This document shows, piece by piece, positions 8,849 through 18,367 of a DNA stretch of 64,000 nt; position 1 is the first letter of the stretch; the number at the start of each line of letters is the position of its first letter. The notes under the pieces are model-generated. The model was not told where the DNA came from. It was given only the letters and a program-made list of their open reading frames with translations, and made no database searches. The position numbers were made by a program, and so were the translations under genes. Source of the DNA: Sulfurimicrobium sp. (GTDB taxonomy: Bacteria > Pseudomonadota > Gammaproteobacteria > Burkholderiales > Sulfuricellaceae). The stretch is from positions 124,001 through 188,000 of the forward strand of contig JAUSBJ010000048.1 in NCBI GenBank assembly GCA_030652035.1, given 5' to 3'.

Positions 8849-10252
8849 TCAACCGCAATGTGCGACGATAAAACGCTTCACCGCTTCGACACTTGAATCC
8901 ATGACTTCGTAGCGCTGGGGCCGTTTTTCAAGGTCTGCCAGTTCAGCCGGGCGCTCGGCATGGCGACCCAAGGCTTCGTGTATGGTTTCGTCGAACTTGG
9001 CCGCCAAAGCGGTTTCCAGGCAAACCAGCGGAATGCCCGCCTCACGGTGTTCCAGCCCAACCTTGACGCCATCGGCAGTATGAGTATCGATCATCACGCC
9101 GTATTTCTGATAGATGTTGCGAATGGTTTCAAGTCGGTCGGCATGACTGCTCTCGCCCGAAGTGAAACCGAAATCCTGGATATGGGTAAAATGGGGCGTA
9201 GCGGACAGGTCGAAACTGCCGCCGCCATCCACTTTCTGCCACAGTTCCTTGACCACCGCAGGGTCGCGGCCCACCAGGTCATACACAAAACGCTCGAAAT
9301 TGGACGCCTTGGAAATATCCATGGAGGGGCTGCTGGTGTGCTGCGTCTCGGGGCGCGGGCGGTATGCCCCGGTGCGGAAGAACTCGTCCAGCACGTCATT
9401 TTCGTTTGTGGCGACGATCAGCTTATGAATCGGCAAGCCCATCTGCTTGGCGATATGGCCAGCGCACACATTGCCGAAATTGCCAGAAGGCACTGAGAAA
9501 GACACTTTCTCTTCATTGCTCCCGGTCACCGCAAAATAGGCCTTGAAGTAATACACCACCTGGGCCGTCACGCGCGCCCAGTTGATCGAATTGACCGCGC
9601 CGATCTTGTGCTTGGCCTTGAATTCAAGGTCGTTGGAAACCGCCTTGACGATGTCCTGGCAGTCGTCGAACACGCCCTTTACGGCAATATTGAAAATATT
9701 CGGTTCCTGCAACGAGAACATCTGCGCCGTCTGGAACGGGCTCATCTTGCCCAGAGGGGAAAGCATGAAGACCTTGACCCGTTTCTTGCCGAGCATGGCA
9801 TATTCTGCCGCGCTGCCGGTATCGCCCGAGGTGGCGCCCAGGATATTGATCTCGGCATCTTCCTTTTCCAGAACGTACTCAAACAGGTTGCCGAGCAATT
9901 GCATCGCCACGTCCTTGAAGGCCAGCGTCGGACCATTGGACAATCCGAGGATATGCAGGCCCGGCTCCAGCGTTTTGACCGGCGTGATCTCGTCGTTGCG
10001 GAAAATTTCGGCTGTGTAAGTTTTATCGACTATCGCCTTGAGATCAGCCGCGGGAATGTCGTCGGCAAAGCGGCGAATCACCTCGAATGCCAGATCGCGG
10101 TAGTTCATGCCGCGCATGGCTGCCAATTCATCCTTGCTCAGCTTGGGATAGGCATCGGGAATGGTCAGCCCGCCATCGGTGGCGAGGCCGCCGAGCAGGA
10201 TTTCGGTGAAGGTCTTGGGCGGCATGCCGCCGCGGGTGCTCAAATATTTCAT
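8849..10252 (-). CDS. thrC: Threonine synthase
   Basis: A 467-residue PLP enzyme converting O-phosphohomoserine to threonine. It belongs to the longer form that begins YLSTRGG. The PLP lysine is in GPTLAFKDVAMQ, and the phosphate-binding loop is GATSGDTGSAAEYA. SVPSGNFGNVCAGHIAKQMG is also typical. It lies downstream of hom on the same strand, 95 bases away with a palindromic repeat between them, so the two are probably co-transcribed. Confidence 0.96.
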   Translation of the reverse strand: MKYLSTRGGMPPKTFTEILLGGLATDGGLTIPDAYPKLSKDELAAMRGMNYRDLAFEVIRRFADDIPAADLKAIVDKTYTAEIFRNDEITPVKTLEPGLHILGLSNGPTLAFKDVAMQLLGNLFEYVLEKEDAEINILGATSGDTGSAAEYAMLGKKRVKVFMLSPLGKMSPFQTAQMFSLQEPNIFNIAVKGVFDDCQDIVKAVSNDLEFKAKHKIGAVNSINWARVTAQVVYYFKAYFAVTGSNEEKVSFSVPSGNFGNVCAGHIAKQMGLPIHKLIVATNENDVLDEFFRTGAYRPRPETQHTSSPSMDISKASNFERFVYDLVGRDPAVVKELWQKVDGGGSFDLSATPHFTHIQDFGFTSGESSHADRLETIRNIYQKYGVMIDTHTADGVKVGLEHREAGIPLVCLETALAAKFDETIHEALGRHAERPAELADLEKRPQRYEVMDSSVEAVKRFIVAHCG

Positions 10253-10271
10253 GGTCTACATGCCTCGTATC

Positions 10272-10337
10272 GGTGGGTTCGCATAGCGCAACCCGCCATT
10301 AACGGTGGGTGACGGCCTGCGTGCGGTCTAACCCACC
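10272..10337. repeat. Tandem GGTGGGTT/AACCCACC palindromes between hom and thrC
   Basis: Two adjacent stem-loops. GGTGGGTT (10272) pairs with AACCCGCC (ending 10297), and GGTGGGT (10304) pairs with ACCCACC (ending 10337). Such REP-like units with GGTGGGTTA arms are widespread in proteobacterial intergenic DNA. Here the element sits inside a likely operon, so it could form mRNA hairpins between hom and thrC. Confidence 0.7.
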
Positions 10338-10346
10338 CTACATCAA

Positions 10347-11660
10347 TCAAGCGTTGAGTTCTTCCAGACGGATGCGCGTCACCTTGTCGGCAATGGTCGG
10401 CAGCGCCTCGATTTTGGCAATCGCCTGGTTAATGGCCTTTTCAACCGTCAGATGGGTAAGCAGGATCACGTCCACCTGTTCTTCCCCTTCCCTCGGCTCC
10501 TTCTGGATCATGGCGTCGATGGAGATGCCCAGATCGGCCAGGATGCGCGTTACATCGGCCAGCACGCCCGGCTTGTCGAACGCCTTGAGGCGCAGATAGT
10601 AGGAGGTGTGAACCTCTTCGATAGGCAGGATAGGGGCACTGGAAAGCGCATCCGGCTGGAACGCCAGATGCGGCACACGATTTTCCGGATCGGATGTCAG
10701 CATCCGGGTCACGTCCACCAGATCCGCCACCACTGCGGAGGCAGTCGGCTCGGCACCGGCACCGCGGCCATAATACATGGTCACACCCACGGCATCGCCC
10801 TTCACCAGAACCGCATTCATCACGCCTTCGACATTGGCGATCAGGCGGTTGGCGGGGATCAGGCAAGGATGCACGCGCAGCTCGATGCCCTTGTCGGTGC
10901 GCTTGGTGATGCCCAGCAGTTTGATGCGGTAGCCCAGTTGCTCGGCGTAGGAAATGTCTTCCTTGGTGAGCTTGGAGATGCCTTCGGTGTAGGCCTTGTC
11001 GAATTGCATCGGGATGCCGAAGCCGATGGCGGACATGATCATCAGCTTGTGGGCAGCATCGATGCCCTCGATGTCGAAAGTCGGGTCAGCCTCGGCGTAG
11101 CCGAGTTCCTGCGCCTGTTTCAGCACCGTGTCGAAGGCCAGGCCCTTGTCGCGCATTTCCGAGAGAATGAAGTTGGTGGTGCCATTGATAATGCCGGCGA
11201 TCCATTCGATGCGGTTGGCGGAAAGCCCTTCACGCAGTGCCTTGATGACCGGGATGCCGCCTGCAACGGCAGCTTCGAAGGCCACGATCACGCCCTTGTC
11301 CTGGGCTGCCTTGAAAATCTCGTTGCCGTGCACTGCCATCAGGGCCTTGTTGGCCGTCACCACGTGCTTGCCGTTGGCGATGGCCTTGAGCACCAGATCC
11401 TTGGCCAGGGTATAGCCGCCGATCAGTTCCACCACAATATCGATATCGGGATTGTCCACCACATCCATGGGGTTGGTGGTGATATTCAGTTCATTGCCGG
11501 CAAATTTGCGCGCTTTTTCCAGATCGCGCACCGCTGCCATGGTGACGCGAATCTCGCGTCCGGCGCGGCGGGTGATTTCCCCGGCATTGCGGCGCAATAC
11601 AGTGAGTGTGCCGCCGCCGACGGTGCCGAGTCCTAACAGTCCTACATTGATGGGTTTCAT
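10347..11660 (-). CDS. hom: Homoserine dehydrogenase
   Basis: A 437-residue NAD(P)-dependent enzyme reducing aspartate semialdehyde to homoserine. The N-terminal Rossmann motif GLLGLGTVGGGT is followed by the catalytic region GIINGTTNFILSEM and AQELGYAEADPTFDIEG. A C-terminal ACT domain at about 350-437 (YYLRLKAFDKPGVLADVT) suggests feedback control by threonine. This is the monofunctional form, not fused to aspartokinase. It lies between alaA and thrC on the same strand. Confidence 0.96.
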   Translation of the reverse strand: MKPINVGLLGLGTVGGGTLTVLRRNAGEITRRAGREIRVTMAAVRDLEKARKFAGNELNITTNPMDVVDNPDIDIVVELIGGYTLAKDLVLKAIANGKHVVTANKALMAVHGNEIFKAAQDKGVIVAFEAAVAGGIPVIKALREGLSANRIEWIAGIINGTTNFILSEMRDKGLAFDTVLKQAQELGYAEADPTFDIEGIDAAHKLMIMSAIGFGIPMQFDKAYTEGISKLTKEDISYAEQLGYRIKLLGITKRTDKGIELRVHPCLIPANRLIANVEGVMNAVLVKGDAVGVTMYYGRGAGAEPTASAVVADLVDVTRMLTSDPENRVPHLAFQPDALSSAPILPIEEVHTSYYLRLKAFDKPGVLADVTRILADLGISIDAMIQKEPREGEEQVDVILLTHLTVEKAINQAIAKIEALPTIADKVTRIRLEELNA

Positions 11661-11670
11661 ATGTGTATTT

Positions 11671-11692
11671 TCAGTTATCAGTTATCAGTAAT
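11671..11692. repeat. Heptamer tandem repeat (TCAGTTA x3)
   Basis: Three 7-base units TCAGTTA, TCAGTTA, TCAGTAA, ending four bases from the stop codon of alaA. Related arrays occur at 13441 and 51576. Confidence 0.7.
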
Positions 11693-11695
11693 TGT

Positions 11696-13000
11696 TCAGG
11701 AACCATGCTGCTTGCGGTAATGCTCCAGGAAGCGCGCAATGCGGCCGATGGCTTCCTGCAGATCATCCAGGTTAGGCAGGAACACCACCCGGAAATGGTC
11801 CGGCGTCGGCCAGTTGAAGCCGCTGCCCTGCACCAGCAAGACTTTTTCTTCCAGCAGCAATTCGAGGATGAATTCCTGGTCGTTGTCGATCGGGTACATT
11901 TTCGGGTCGAGGCGCGGGAACAGATACATCGCCCCCTGCGGCTTGGTGCAGGTAACGCCGGGAATCGCAGTCAGCATCTCCCAGGCCAGATCGCGCTGGC
12001 GACACAGGCGGCCAGTCGGCGCCACCAGATCATCAATGCTCTGATAGCCGCCGAGCGCGGTCTGAATGGCATACTGCGATGGCGCATTGGAACACAGGCG
12101 CATCGATGCCAGCATGGTGAGACCCTCGATATAATCCCGCGCATGGCGCTTTTCACCGGACACCACCAGCCAGCCGGCGCGATAGCCTGCTGCACGATAG
12201 TTTTTCGACAAGCCGTTGAAGGTCACGAACAGCACGTCATCCGCCAGGGAGGCAATGGAAGTGTGCTGTGCCCCGTCATACAGCACCTTGTCGTAGATCT
12301 CGTCGGAATACACGATGAGCTGGTGCTGGCGGGCGATCTCCACCACTTCATGCAACAACTCAACCGGATACAGTGCACCGGTCGGGTTGTTGGGGTTGAT
12401 CAGCACGATGGCCCGTGTCTTGGGTGTGATCTTGCCGCGAATATCGTCCAGATCGGGCAGCCAGCCAGCTGCTTCGTCGCACACGTAATGGCGCGGCACA
12501 CCACCGGCCAGGGTCACTGCCGCGGTCCACAGCGGATAGTCCGGCATCGGCAGCAGCACTTCATCACCGTTGTTGAGCAGCGCCTGCATCGCCATCACAA
12601 TCAGCTCGGACACGCCGTTGCCGATGTAAATATCTTCGATCTGCACGTCACGGATGTTCTTCTGCTGGGTGTAGTGCATTACCGCCTTGCGCGCGGCGAA
12701 CAGCCCCTTTGAATCGGTATAGCCGGACGCATTGGGCAGGTTGATGATGACGTCGTGGACGATCTCTTCCGGCGTTTCGAAGCCGAACTGCGCGGGGTTG
12801 CCGATATTCAGCTTGATCACGCGATGGCCGTCTTCCTCCATCTGCCGCGCACGCGCCAGCACCGGGCCACGGATGTCGTAGCAGACATTATTGAGCTTGG
12901 AAGATTTGAGTACGGGCTGCACGTCTTCGATATCCTTGGTTCGTTTGTGGCGTTTTCGCGTCAACTTGATGCGCCTGTCGGTCCGAAACGGATGGCGCAT
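11696..13000 (-). CDS. alaA: Glutamate-pyruvate aminotransferase AlaA-type
   Basis: A 434-residue class I/II PLP aminotransferase closely resembling E. coli AlaA along its length. Shared segments include SSKLNNVCYDIRGPVL, IYIGNGVSELIVMAMQALL, and the PLP lysine region FNGLSKNYRAAGYRAGW. It would make alanine from pyruvate and glutamate. The ATG at 13000 gives about 30 extra, basic N-terminal residues not seen in E. coli AlaA, so a later non-ATG start is possible. It is the first gene of the alaA-hom-thrC set, an order common in betaproteobacteria. Confidence 0.92.
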   Translation of the reverse strand: MRHPFRTDRRIKLTRKRHKRTKDIEDVQPVLKSSKLNNVCYDIRGPVLARARQMEEDGHRVIKLNIGNPAQFGFETPEEIVHDVIINLPNASGYTDSKGLFAARKAVMHYTQQKNIRDVQIEDIYIGNGVSELIVMAMQALLNNGDEVLLPMPDYPLWTAAVTLAGGVPRHYVCDEAAGWLPDLDDIRGKITPKTRAIVLINPNNPTGALYPVELLHEVVEIARQHQLIVYSDEIYDKVLYDGAQHTSIASLADDVLFVTFNGLSKNYRAAGYRAGWLVVSGEKRHARDYIEGLTMLASMRLCSNAPSQYAIQTALGGYQSIDDLVAPTGRLCRQRDLAWEMLTAIPGVTCTKPQGAMYLFPRLDPKMYPIDNDQEFILELLLEEKVLLVQGSGFNWPTPDHFRVVFLPNLDDLQEAIGRIARFLEHYRKQHGS

Positions 13001-13020
13001 TCGGATTTGGCCAAAAAGGT

Positions 13021-13026
13021 TATAAT
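13021..13026 (+). promoter_or_regulatory. Probable -10 box upstream of the Mth938-like gene
   Basis: A perfect TATAAT 41 bases before the ATG at 13068. The best -35 candidate, TTCGGA at 13000-13005, is weak and at a short spacing of 15. Confidence 0.4.
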
Positions 13027-13067
13027 CTTACAAGACCACGCCACTCCCCGCAATTGGAACGACGACA

Positions 13068-13436
13068 ATGAAACTCCACCTTCAGGACGCCAGCAATACC
13101 CATCTGTTTACCGCCTACGACGCGGATTTCGTTGCGGTCAACGGCAAGCGTTATGAACACAGCCTGATCGTGCTACCCGAGCGTGTCATTTCCGAATGGC
13201 AACCGCTCGCACCGGATGTCATGACAGCGGAGCATTTCAGCGCCCTGGCAGAATTGGAACTGGAAATTTTACTGCTCGGCACCGGACCCAAGCTGCGCTT
13301 CCCCTCACCACGCCTGATGCATGCACTGGCGCAACAGGGAATCGGGCTGGAAACCATGGACACCTTTGCCGCCTGCCGCACTTACAACATTCTCGCTGCG
13401 GAAGGAAGGAAAGTCGCTGCGGCGCTAATACTTTGA
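13068..13436 (+). CDS. Mth938-like domain protein (DUF498)
   Basis: A 122-residue small alpha/beta protein of the DUF498/Mth938-like family, common in proteobacteria and related to a human mitochondrial assembly factor, NDUFAF3. Typical segments are YEHSLIVLPERVI, EILLLGTGPKLRFP and GIGLETMDTFAACRTYNIL. No catalytic residue is recognisable. It is alone on the plus strand between alaA and a convergent nucleotidase gene. Its function in bacteria is not established. Confidence 0.88.
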   Translation: MKLHLQDASNTHLFTAYDADFVAVNGKRYEHSLIVLPERVISEWQPLAPDVMTAEHFSALAELELEILLLGTGPKLRFPSPRLMHALAQQGIGLETMDTFAACRTYNILAAEGRKVAAALIL

Positions 13437-13440
13437 GCGG

Positions 13441-13460
13441 TCAGCTGATAGCTGATAGCT
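13441..13460. repeat. Heptamer tandem repeat (AGCTGAT) abutting a stop codon
   Basis: TCAGCTGATAGCTGATAGCT has a 7-base period and touches the stop codon of the minus-strand nucleotidase gene (13460-13462). It is one of three such arrays in the window. Confidence 0.65.
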
Positions 13461-14110
13461 CAAGGAAGTATGTCGCGAAAATCGCGGATCGCGGCAAACT
13501 CCTCCACTTCCTTGTCCGGCAGGCTTGTGTCGGGGCGATATACCGCCAACAGATGCGCAATTCCATAATCTTTCGCCGAACGTAGTACCGGCAAACTGTC
13601 ATCCACCAGCAGTGTCGTTTGGGGCTGAAATTTCTCCATCGCCTGCAACCTTCCCCAAAAATCCGGATGTTCCTTGGGAATGCCAATGTCGTGAGCACTG
13701 ATGATGGCGTCGAAATAAATGCCAAGGCGGGTGCGTTGCATTTTTAACGCCAGGCTTTTATGGTGCGCATTGGTCACCAGCACCACTCTTTTATTCAAAT
13801 CACGCAGGGCTTGAAGAAAATCCGTTACATGCGGGTGAACCGCAATGAAGTGTGCAACCTCTTCCTTGAGGCGCGCAATATCCAGTTGTAATTCTCGGCT
13901 CCAGTAATCGACACAATACCAGTCCATTGTGCCTGCCACTCTCTGATAGCGCGGCATAAGCGCATCCCGGCCCGCTTCATGGCTCAATCCATGTATCTCG
14001 GCGTAACGCAGGGGAACATGTGACAGCCAGAAATGGTTGTCGAAATGAAGATCCAGCAGCGTGCCGTCCATATCCAGAAATACACTGTCGATTTGGCTCC
14101 AGTCAATCAT
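13460..14110 (-). CDS. HAD-family nucleotidase, YrfG-like (GMP/IMP 5'-nucleotidase)
   Basis: A 216-residue haloacid dehalogenase-type phosphatase. Motif I is FLDMDGTLLDL, motif II VLVTNAH, motif III Lys near GIPKEHPDFWG, and motif IV LLVDDSLPVL. The residues after motif I (HFDNHFWLSHVPLRYAE) and the cap region resemble E. coli YrfG, which hydrolyses GMP and IMP. Substrate is inferred from that resemblance. It lies three bases after the large hybrid kinase gene on the same strand, so it may be co-transcribed with it. Confidence 0.85.
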   Translation of the reverse strand: MIDWSQIDSVFLDMDGTLLDLHFDNHFWLSHVPLRYAEIHGLSHEAGRDALMPRYQRVAGTMDWYCVDYWSRELQLDIARLKEEVAHFIAVHPHVTDFLQALRDLNKRVVLVTNAHHKSLALKMQRTRLGIYFDAIISAHDIGIPKEHPDFWGRLQAMEKFQPQTTLLVDDSLPVLRSAKDYGIAHLLAVYRPDTSLPDKEVEEFAAIRDFRDILP

Positions 14111-14113
14111 GGA

Positions 14114-17100
14114 TCAGATAGACCCCAGCCTCAACCTCACCCCATCCAGGGCATGGTCCAGCGCAGCCAGAAACTGCTCGACATCGAGGGGCTTGGTCAC
14201 ATAGTTCAGAAAACCTGCCTGCAGGCATTTTTCAATCTGATCGGGCATGACATCGGCGCTCACTGCAATCACCGGGATATCGCGCAGATCATCAAACTCG
14301 GCCAGCAACTCCAGCGCATCCAGCCCACTGAGGCCAGGCAAATTGATATCCATGAGGATCAGATCAGGGTGCAGACTCAATGCGGTTTGCAAACCTTCCT
14401 CGGCACTGTTTTCACACACCAGATCCAGTTGTGGCCGGAATTGCCGAATGACATTACTCACCAAGGCACGGTTGGCCGGATTATCTTCAATGTACAGCAC
14501 GCGACGTTTTGTACCGGAGGAAAGTGACTCCACTTTGCATGGCACCGGGCAATCTGTTGCAATTTCAATGACATCAGCTGGATTTTCAGAAACATGGGAA
14601 AGATTTTCCGGTAAATCCATCCAGAAAGTAGTCCCCTCGCCAACCACGCTACTGACGCCCACTTCGCCGCCCATCAATTCGATCAGGCGCTTGGACACAG
14701 CCAAGCCGATGCCGGTCCCCTGGATTTCACTTTTGTCGGCATCCAAACGGTTGAACACCACAAAGAGCTGATCCATTTCGCTTTCCGGAATCCCAACCCC
14801 GGTATCGCTGATGCTGATCCTCACGCACCCCGGCAACGGGTCGCAGGCAAGGACGATATGTCCGCCATGTCGATTATATTTCACCGCATTGGAAAGGAAA
14901 TTGAGTAACACCTGTTTCAGGCGGGTACGGTCTGCCTGTACCAAATGTGTCCTGCACGGTGAAATTTGATCATCAATGCTGATTTCACGCTCTGCGGCCA
15001 GCGGTGAAATCAGATCGCGACATTCTTCCGCCACGTCGCTGAGCAGCACATCTACGATGTTGAATTGCATCTTGCCCGACTCGATGCGCGCCAGATCCAG
15101 GACCTCATTCACCAGTTCAAGCAGATGCCATCCGGCCTTGATAATATGCTCCACATTCTCCTGCTGGGAAGATGTCAACGGCGTTTCAAAATCGCTCTCA
15201 AGCAACTGGCCGAAACCAAGAATCGCATTCAGCGGCGTGCGCAACTCATGGCTCATGCGCGACAGGAATTCGGATTTTGCCCGGTTGGCGGCTTCGGCCT
15301 CGTCCTTGGCACGGATCAGTTCAAGCTCCTCCTGCTTGCGCTGGGTGATATCGTGCAGCACAGCCAGCATGCAGGTTTCGCCATCAAGATTGATATTCTC
15401 GGCCGAAATCAGAACAATGCGGATTTCTCCTGCACGGTTGCGGAAAGCCATTTCATACTCATGCAGCAGCCCCTGCTCGTTTAACAGGGCAATCATTGCA
15501 TCACGCCTGGCTGGGTCCACGCACAAACCCGACTCAACAGTCGTCTTGCCCAACAACTCATCGCGACTGAAACCGGAAAATTGCTCGAAGCGGTCGTTCA
15601 TCTCAACAAAGCGACCATCCACCAGGCTGGTAATGGTAATGGAATCCGGGCTGACATTGAAAGCCTTGTGCAGCCTATCCTCAGACTGCTGCAGTTGTTC
15701 GGCAGCACGACGCTTCTCCTCTCCCATGCGCAGTGAAGTCATGCCGTAAGCAAGATTCCCGGCCAGCTCCTGCAGCAGGGTCACCTCCTCTTCTTGAAAA
15801 TCGTCTGGCTCTGCTGAATAGACATTCAGGCTTCCGATCGTTTCCCCCTTGATCACCAATGGCAGGGCAGCCACGCTACGGTAGCCCCGCTTCAGCGCTT
15901 CTTCGCGCCAAGGCAGGAAATCGGGCTCATTCACATCCCCGAGCACGCAAGGGCGACCAGTACGAATTGCCGTACCGACAGGGCAGCGCCCACGCTCACT
16001 GTCCGCCCAGGTCAAACAAGTCGTTTGCAGATAACCATCATCGAATCCATCCATTGCCACCGGCTCAATGGACTTGCCTTCGTCATAATTCCGGTAGCCG
16101 ATCCATCCCAAGCGATAACCACCGACGTGCACGATGATGTGGCAAATTTCATTCAGCAACTCCAGAATACTCTCCGTCCGCAAGAGCAATTCCTCGCAGG
16201 CACTCAAAGCCATCAACAAGCGATTCATTTTCAGCAGTGACTGCTCAGCCCTCTTGAGCTCAGTGATATCTGTGCGGATTGAAACATACTGGTAAGGCTT
16301 GCCGGAAGCATCCATGAACGGCACGTTGGTCGTATCAACCCAGTAGAGCGCGCCGCTCTTGTCGCGGTTGCACACCTCTCCTCGCCACACCTTGCCAGAG
16401 GAGATCGCGGCCCACATCTCACGGAAAAATGATGGATCATGGTAGCCGGAATTCAGCATAGAATGATCCTGCCCAAGCAATTCATCCCTGCTGTATTGGC
16501 TGATCTCGCAGAATTTGTCATTGGCGTAAGTGATCCTGCCATCCGGATCGGCAATGCCGACAATGGAATGCTGGTCGAGGGCGAATTTCTGGTTCACCAG
16601 TTCGGCGGTAGTCTGCTCCAGATCCTGGGCGTGCCGTGCCAGAGCAACTTCGAACAGTTCGCGTTCGGCCAGGTGCTGCTTGAGTTGCTGATTGACATTG
16701 GTGAGTTCTTCCGTACGCGCGGCAACGATCTGCTCCAGGGTTTCATTACTGCGGCCCAGGCTGGTATAGCTACGGTTCAACTCCAGCGCCATTTCGTTGA
16801 AGTTATCCACCAGCGCATCGATCTCGCTCACCGGACTGTGTTCAAGCCGGACCTCCTCATCACTCAACAGCCTGGCCTTGATATGGGTGGTGGCTTCGAC
16901 CAGGCGCTCAAGCGGCTCAACCAGGCGGCGGCTGACCATGGAGGCCACCAGGAAGGCAATGATGATGCCCGCCCACATCAGAGCCAGGTTGTTAACCAGC
17001 CTTTGCTGCAGAGCGAAAAAATAGGGCCGCACCGGGATTTCCAGGAGCAGACGCCATGAATTTCCGGGTCCAGCGCGAACCTCCCTGACGTAGTGCGCTT

Positions 17101-18367
17101 CATATATTTGCTGCAAACTCAGCCCGCGCGTGTTCATGCCGATGCTGGCATCCCACATAGGCGTTGAGGCATACCCGGGCGGCATGCGCTCCATCTCTGC
17201 CAGGTCGCCGCGAGTGCTGGCGATCACCCGTTGCTGGCGATCAAGCAAAGTAACTTTGACGCCACTTTCCCGCGCATGCATTTGCAACAGTTTTTTTACT
17301 TCCGACAGGCGCATCAGCACCGCAACATAGCCGACCATCAGCGCCTCTCCCGAGGGACGCACCTCATGCAAGGGAACGCTAAAACTCAATGTTGGCGCAT
17401 GACTCACCTTGCCGATGAATACATCGGAAACTACCGGGCGTTGCGTGCGCTTCAATTCCTGAAACCACGGGCGATCGGACAGATCCAGATTCATCCCGTT
17501 GAGGGCGCCATCGCCATAATAGGAAGAAGCGATGGCAACCCCATCACCACGACCCAGATGCACCGCCTCCAGGTCGCTCGCCATCATCTTGATCAGATCC
17601 GCTGATTGCTGATAATAAACTGCCGGGATGGAATCCGTTTTTTCAGCCATCGCCCCCAGTCCACGCACCAGTTGCTGACGCTGATCGCTCCAGGAAGCCA
17701 AGTGCAACTGGATTTCCTGTGCATAATCGTCCAGTTGCCCCTGAATATTTGACTCCATGCGAGTGACTTCATCCTTGCCATTCAGCACGATGACGAAAAA
17801 AGCCGATAACACCAGAAAGGCAGCCAGCAGGTTGAACGTGAGATGCCGCAGCGCCACACGTTGCACATCCTGAGGCACACCGGCCCAGCGTTGCAGCGGC
17901 AGGTAATCCAGCAGCAAAGCGGCTATCAAGGCATTGAAAATACCGTTGAAGCCCAGGATCATGTCTAAATACCAAGCCGAAGAGACTTCTCCGCGCATCC
18001 CCCAAACCACAATCCACCACATCAGCGGCATGCCCAGCAGCAGCCAGTATGCGCCATCAACCAGGGCAATGTTATGGCAGCGGCGATGGCGCATCACCAG
18101 TCCGACGATCAAGGGCTCCAGCACCAGCAGCGTGGCGGCAGCATAATTGGAGGAATCGAGCAAAGCAAAGGCCGCTCCAGCCAGGCCCGCCACCACTCCC
18201 CAACCGATTCCGAACAAGCGAAGTACCAGCAGCGCAGCTACGCTGCCGAACAAAAACCCGGCACCGATAAACAGTTGTAAATGGAAATAGTTGCCGGCGA
18301 AGGTGGCGGCAATCAGGAACAGCAGCGCTATAGCAGAGCGCGGGGCAAGATGGAAATTCAGCGGCAT
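14114..18367 (-). CDS. Large membrane hybrid sensor histidine kinase (TM-Cache-HAMP-PAS-GAF-PAS-HisKA-HATPase-REC)
   Basis: About 1417 residues. An N-terminal multi-helix membrane region spans roughly 10-185. A second membrane pair flanks a periplasmic Cache-like sensor (about 185-430) with the DLSDRPWFQELKRTQRPVVSD signature. Then come HAMP (450-500), a coiled coil, PAS (570-690), GAF (700-850) and a second PAS (870-985). HisKA follows with the phospho-accepting His in SRMSHELRTPLN (about 1030), then an ATPase domain with SISDTGVGIP, and a C-terminal receiver (1287-1417) with LILMDINLPG and YVTKP. I chose the ATG at 18367; an upstream TTG at 18442 only extends the frame. Its signal is unknown. 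It is divergent from the chemotaxis cluster. Confidence 0.9.
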   Translation of the reverse strand: MPLNFHLAPRSAIALLFLIAATFAGNYFHLQLFIGAGFLFGSVAALLVLRLFGIGWGVVAGLAGAAFALLDSSNYAAATLLVLEPLIVGLVMRHRRCHNIALVDGAYWLLLGMPLMWWIVVWGMRGEVSSAWYLDMILGFNGIFNALIAALLLDYLPLQRWAGVPQDVQRVALRHLTFNLLAAFLVLSAFFVIVLNGKDEVTRMESNIQGQLDDYAQEIQLHLASWSDQRQQLVRGLGAMAEKTDSIPAVYYQQSADLIKMMASDLEAVHLGRGDGVAIASSYYGDGALNGMNLDLSDRPWFQELKRTQRPVVSDVFIGKVSHAPTLSFSVPLHEVRPSGEALMVGYVAVLMRLSEVKKLLQMHARESGVKVTLLDRQQRVIASTRGDLAEMERMPPGYASTPMWDASIGMNTRGLSLQQIYEAHYVREVRAGPGNSWRLLLEIPVRPYFFALQQRLVNNLALMWAGIIIAFLVASMVSRRLVEPLERLVEATTHIKARLLSDEEVRLEHSPVSEIDALVDNFNEMALELNRSYTSLGRSNETLEQIVAARTEELTNVNQQLKQHLAERELFEVALARHAQDLEQTTAELVNQKFALDQHSIVGIADPDGRITYANDKFCEISQYSRDELLGQDHSMLNSGYHDPSFFREMWAAISSGKVWRGEVCNRDKSGALYWVDTTNVPFMDASGKPYQYVSIRTDITELKRAEQSLLKMNRLLMALSACEELLLRTESILELLNEICHIIVHVGGYRLGWIGYRNYDEGKSIEPVAMDGFDDGYLQTTCLTWADSERGRCPVGTAIRTGRPCVLGDVNEPDFLPWREEALKRGYRSVAALPLVIKGETIGSLNVYSAEPDDFQEEEVTLLQELAGNLAYGMTSLRMGEEKRRAAEQLQQSEDRLHKAFNVSPDSITITSLVDGRFVEMNDRFEQFSGFSRDELLGKTTVESGLCVDPARRDAMIALLNEQGLLHEYEMAFRNRAGEIRIVLISAENINLDGETCMLAVLHDITQRKQEELELIRAKDEAEAANRAKSEFLSRMSHELRTPLNAILGFGQLLESDFETPLTSSQQENVEHIIKAGWHLLELVNEVLDLARIESGKMQFNIVDVLLSDVAEECRDLISPLAAEREISIDDQISPCRTHLVQADRTRLKQVLLNFLSNAVKYNRHGGHIVLACDPLPGCVRISISDTGVGIPESEMDQLFVVFNRLDADKSEIQGTGIGLAVSKRLIELMGGEVGVSSVVGEGTTFWMDLPENLSHVSENPADVIEIATDCPVPCKVESLSSGTKRRVLYIEDNPANRALVSNVIRQFRPQLDLVCENSAEEGLQTALSLHPDLILMDINLPGLSGLDALELLAEFDDLRDIPVIAVSADVMPDQIEKCLQAGFLNYVTKPLDVEQFLAALDHALDGVRLRLGSI

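Noticed and set aside
10452-11636. 394-residue open frame antisense to hom
   Set aside because: It is a mirror frame caused by codon bias in hom. Its composition is His/Gln/Asp-rich without domain motifs.
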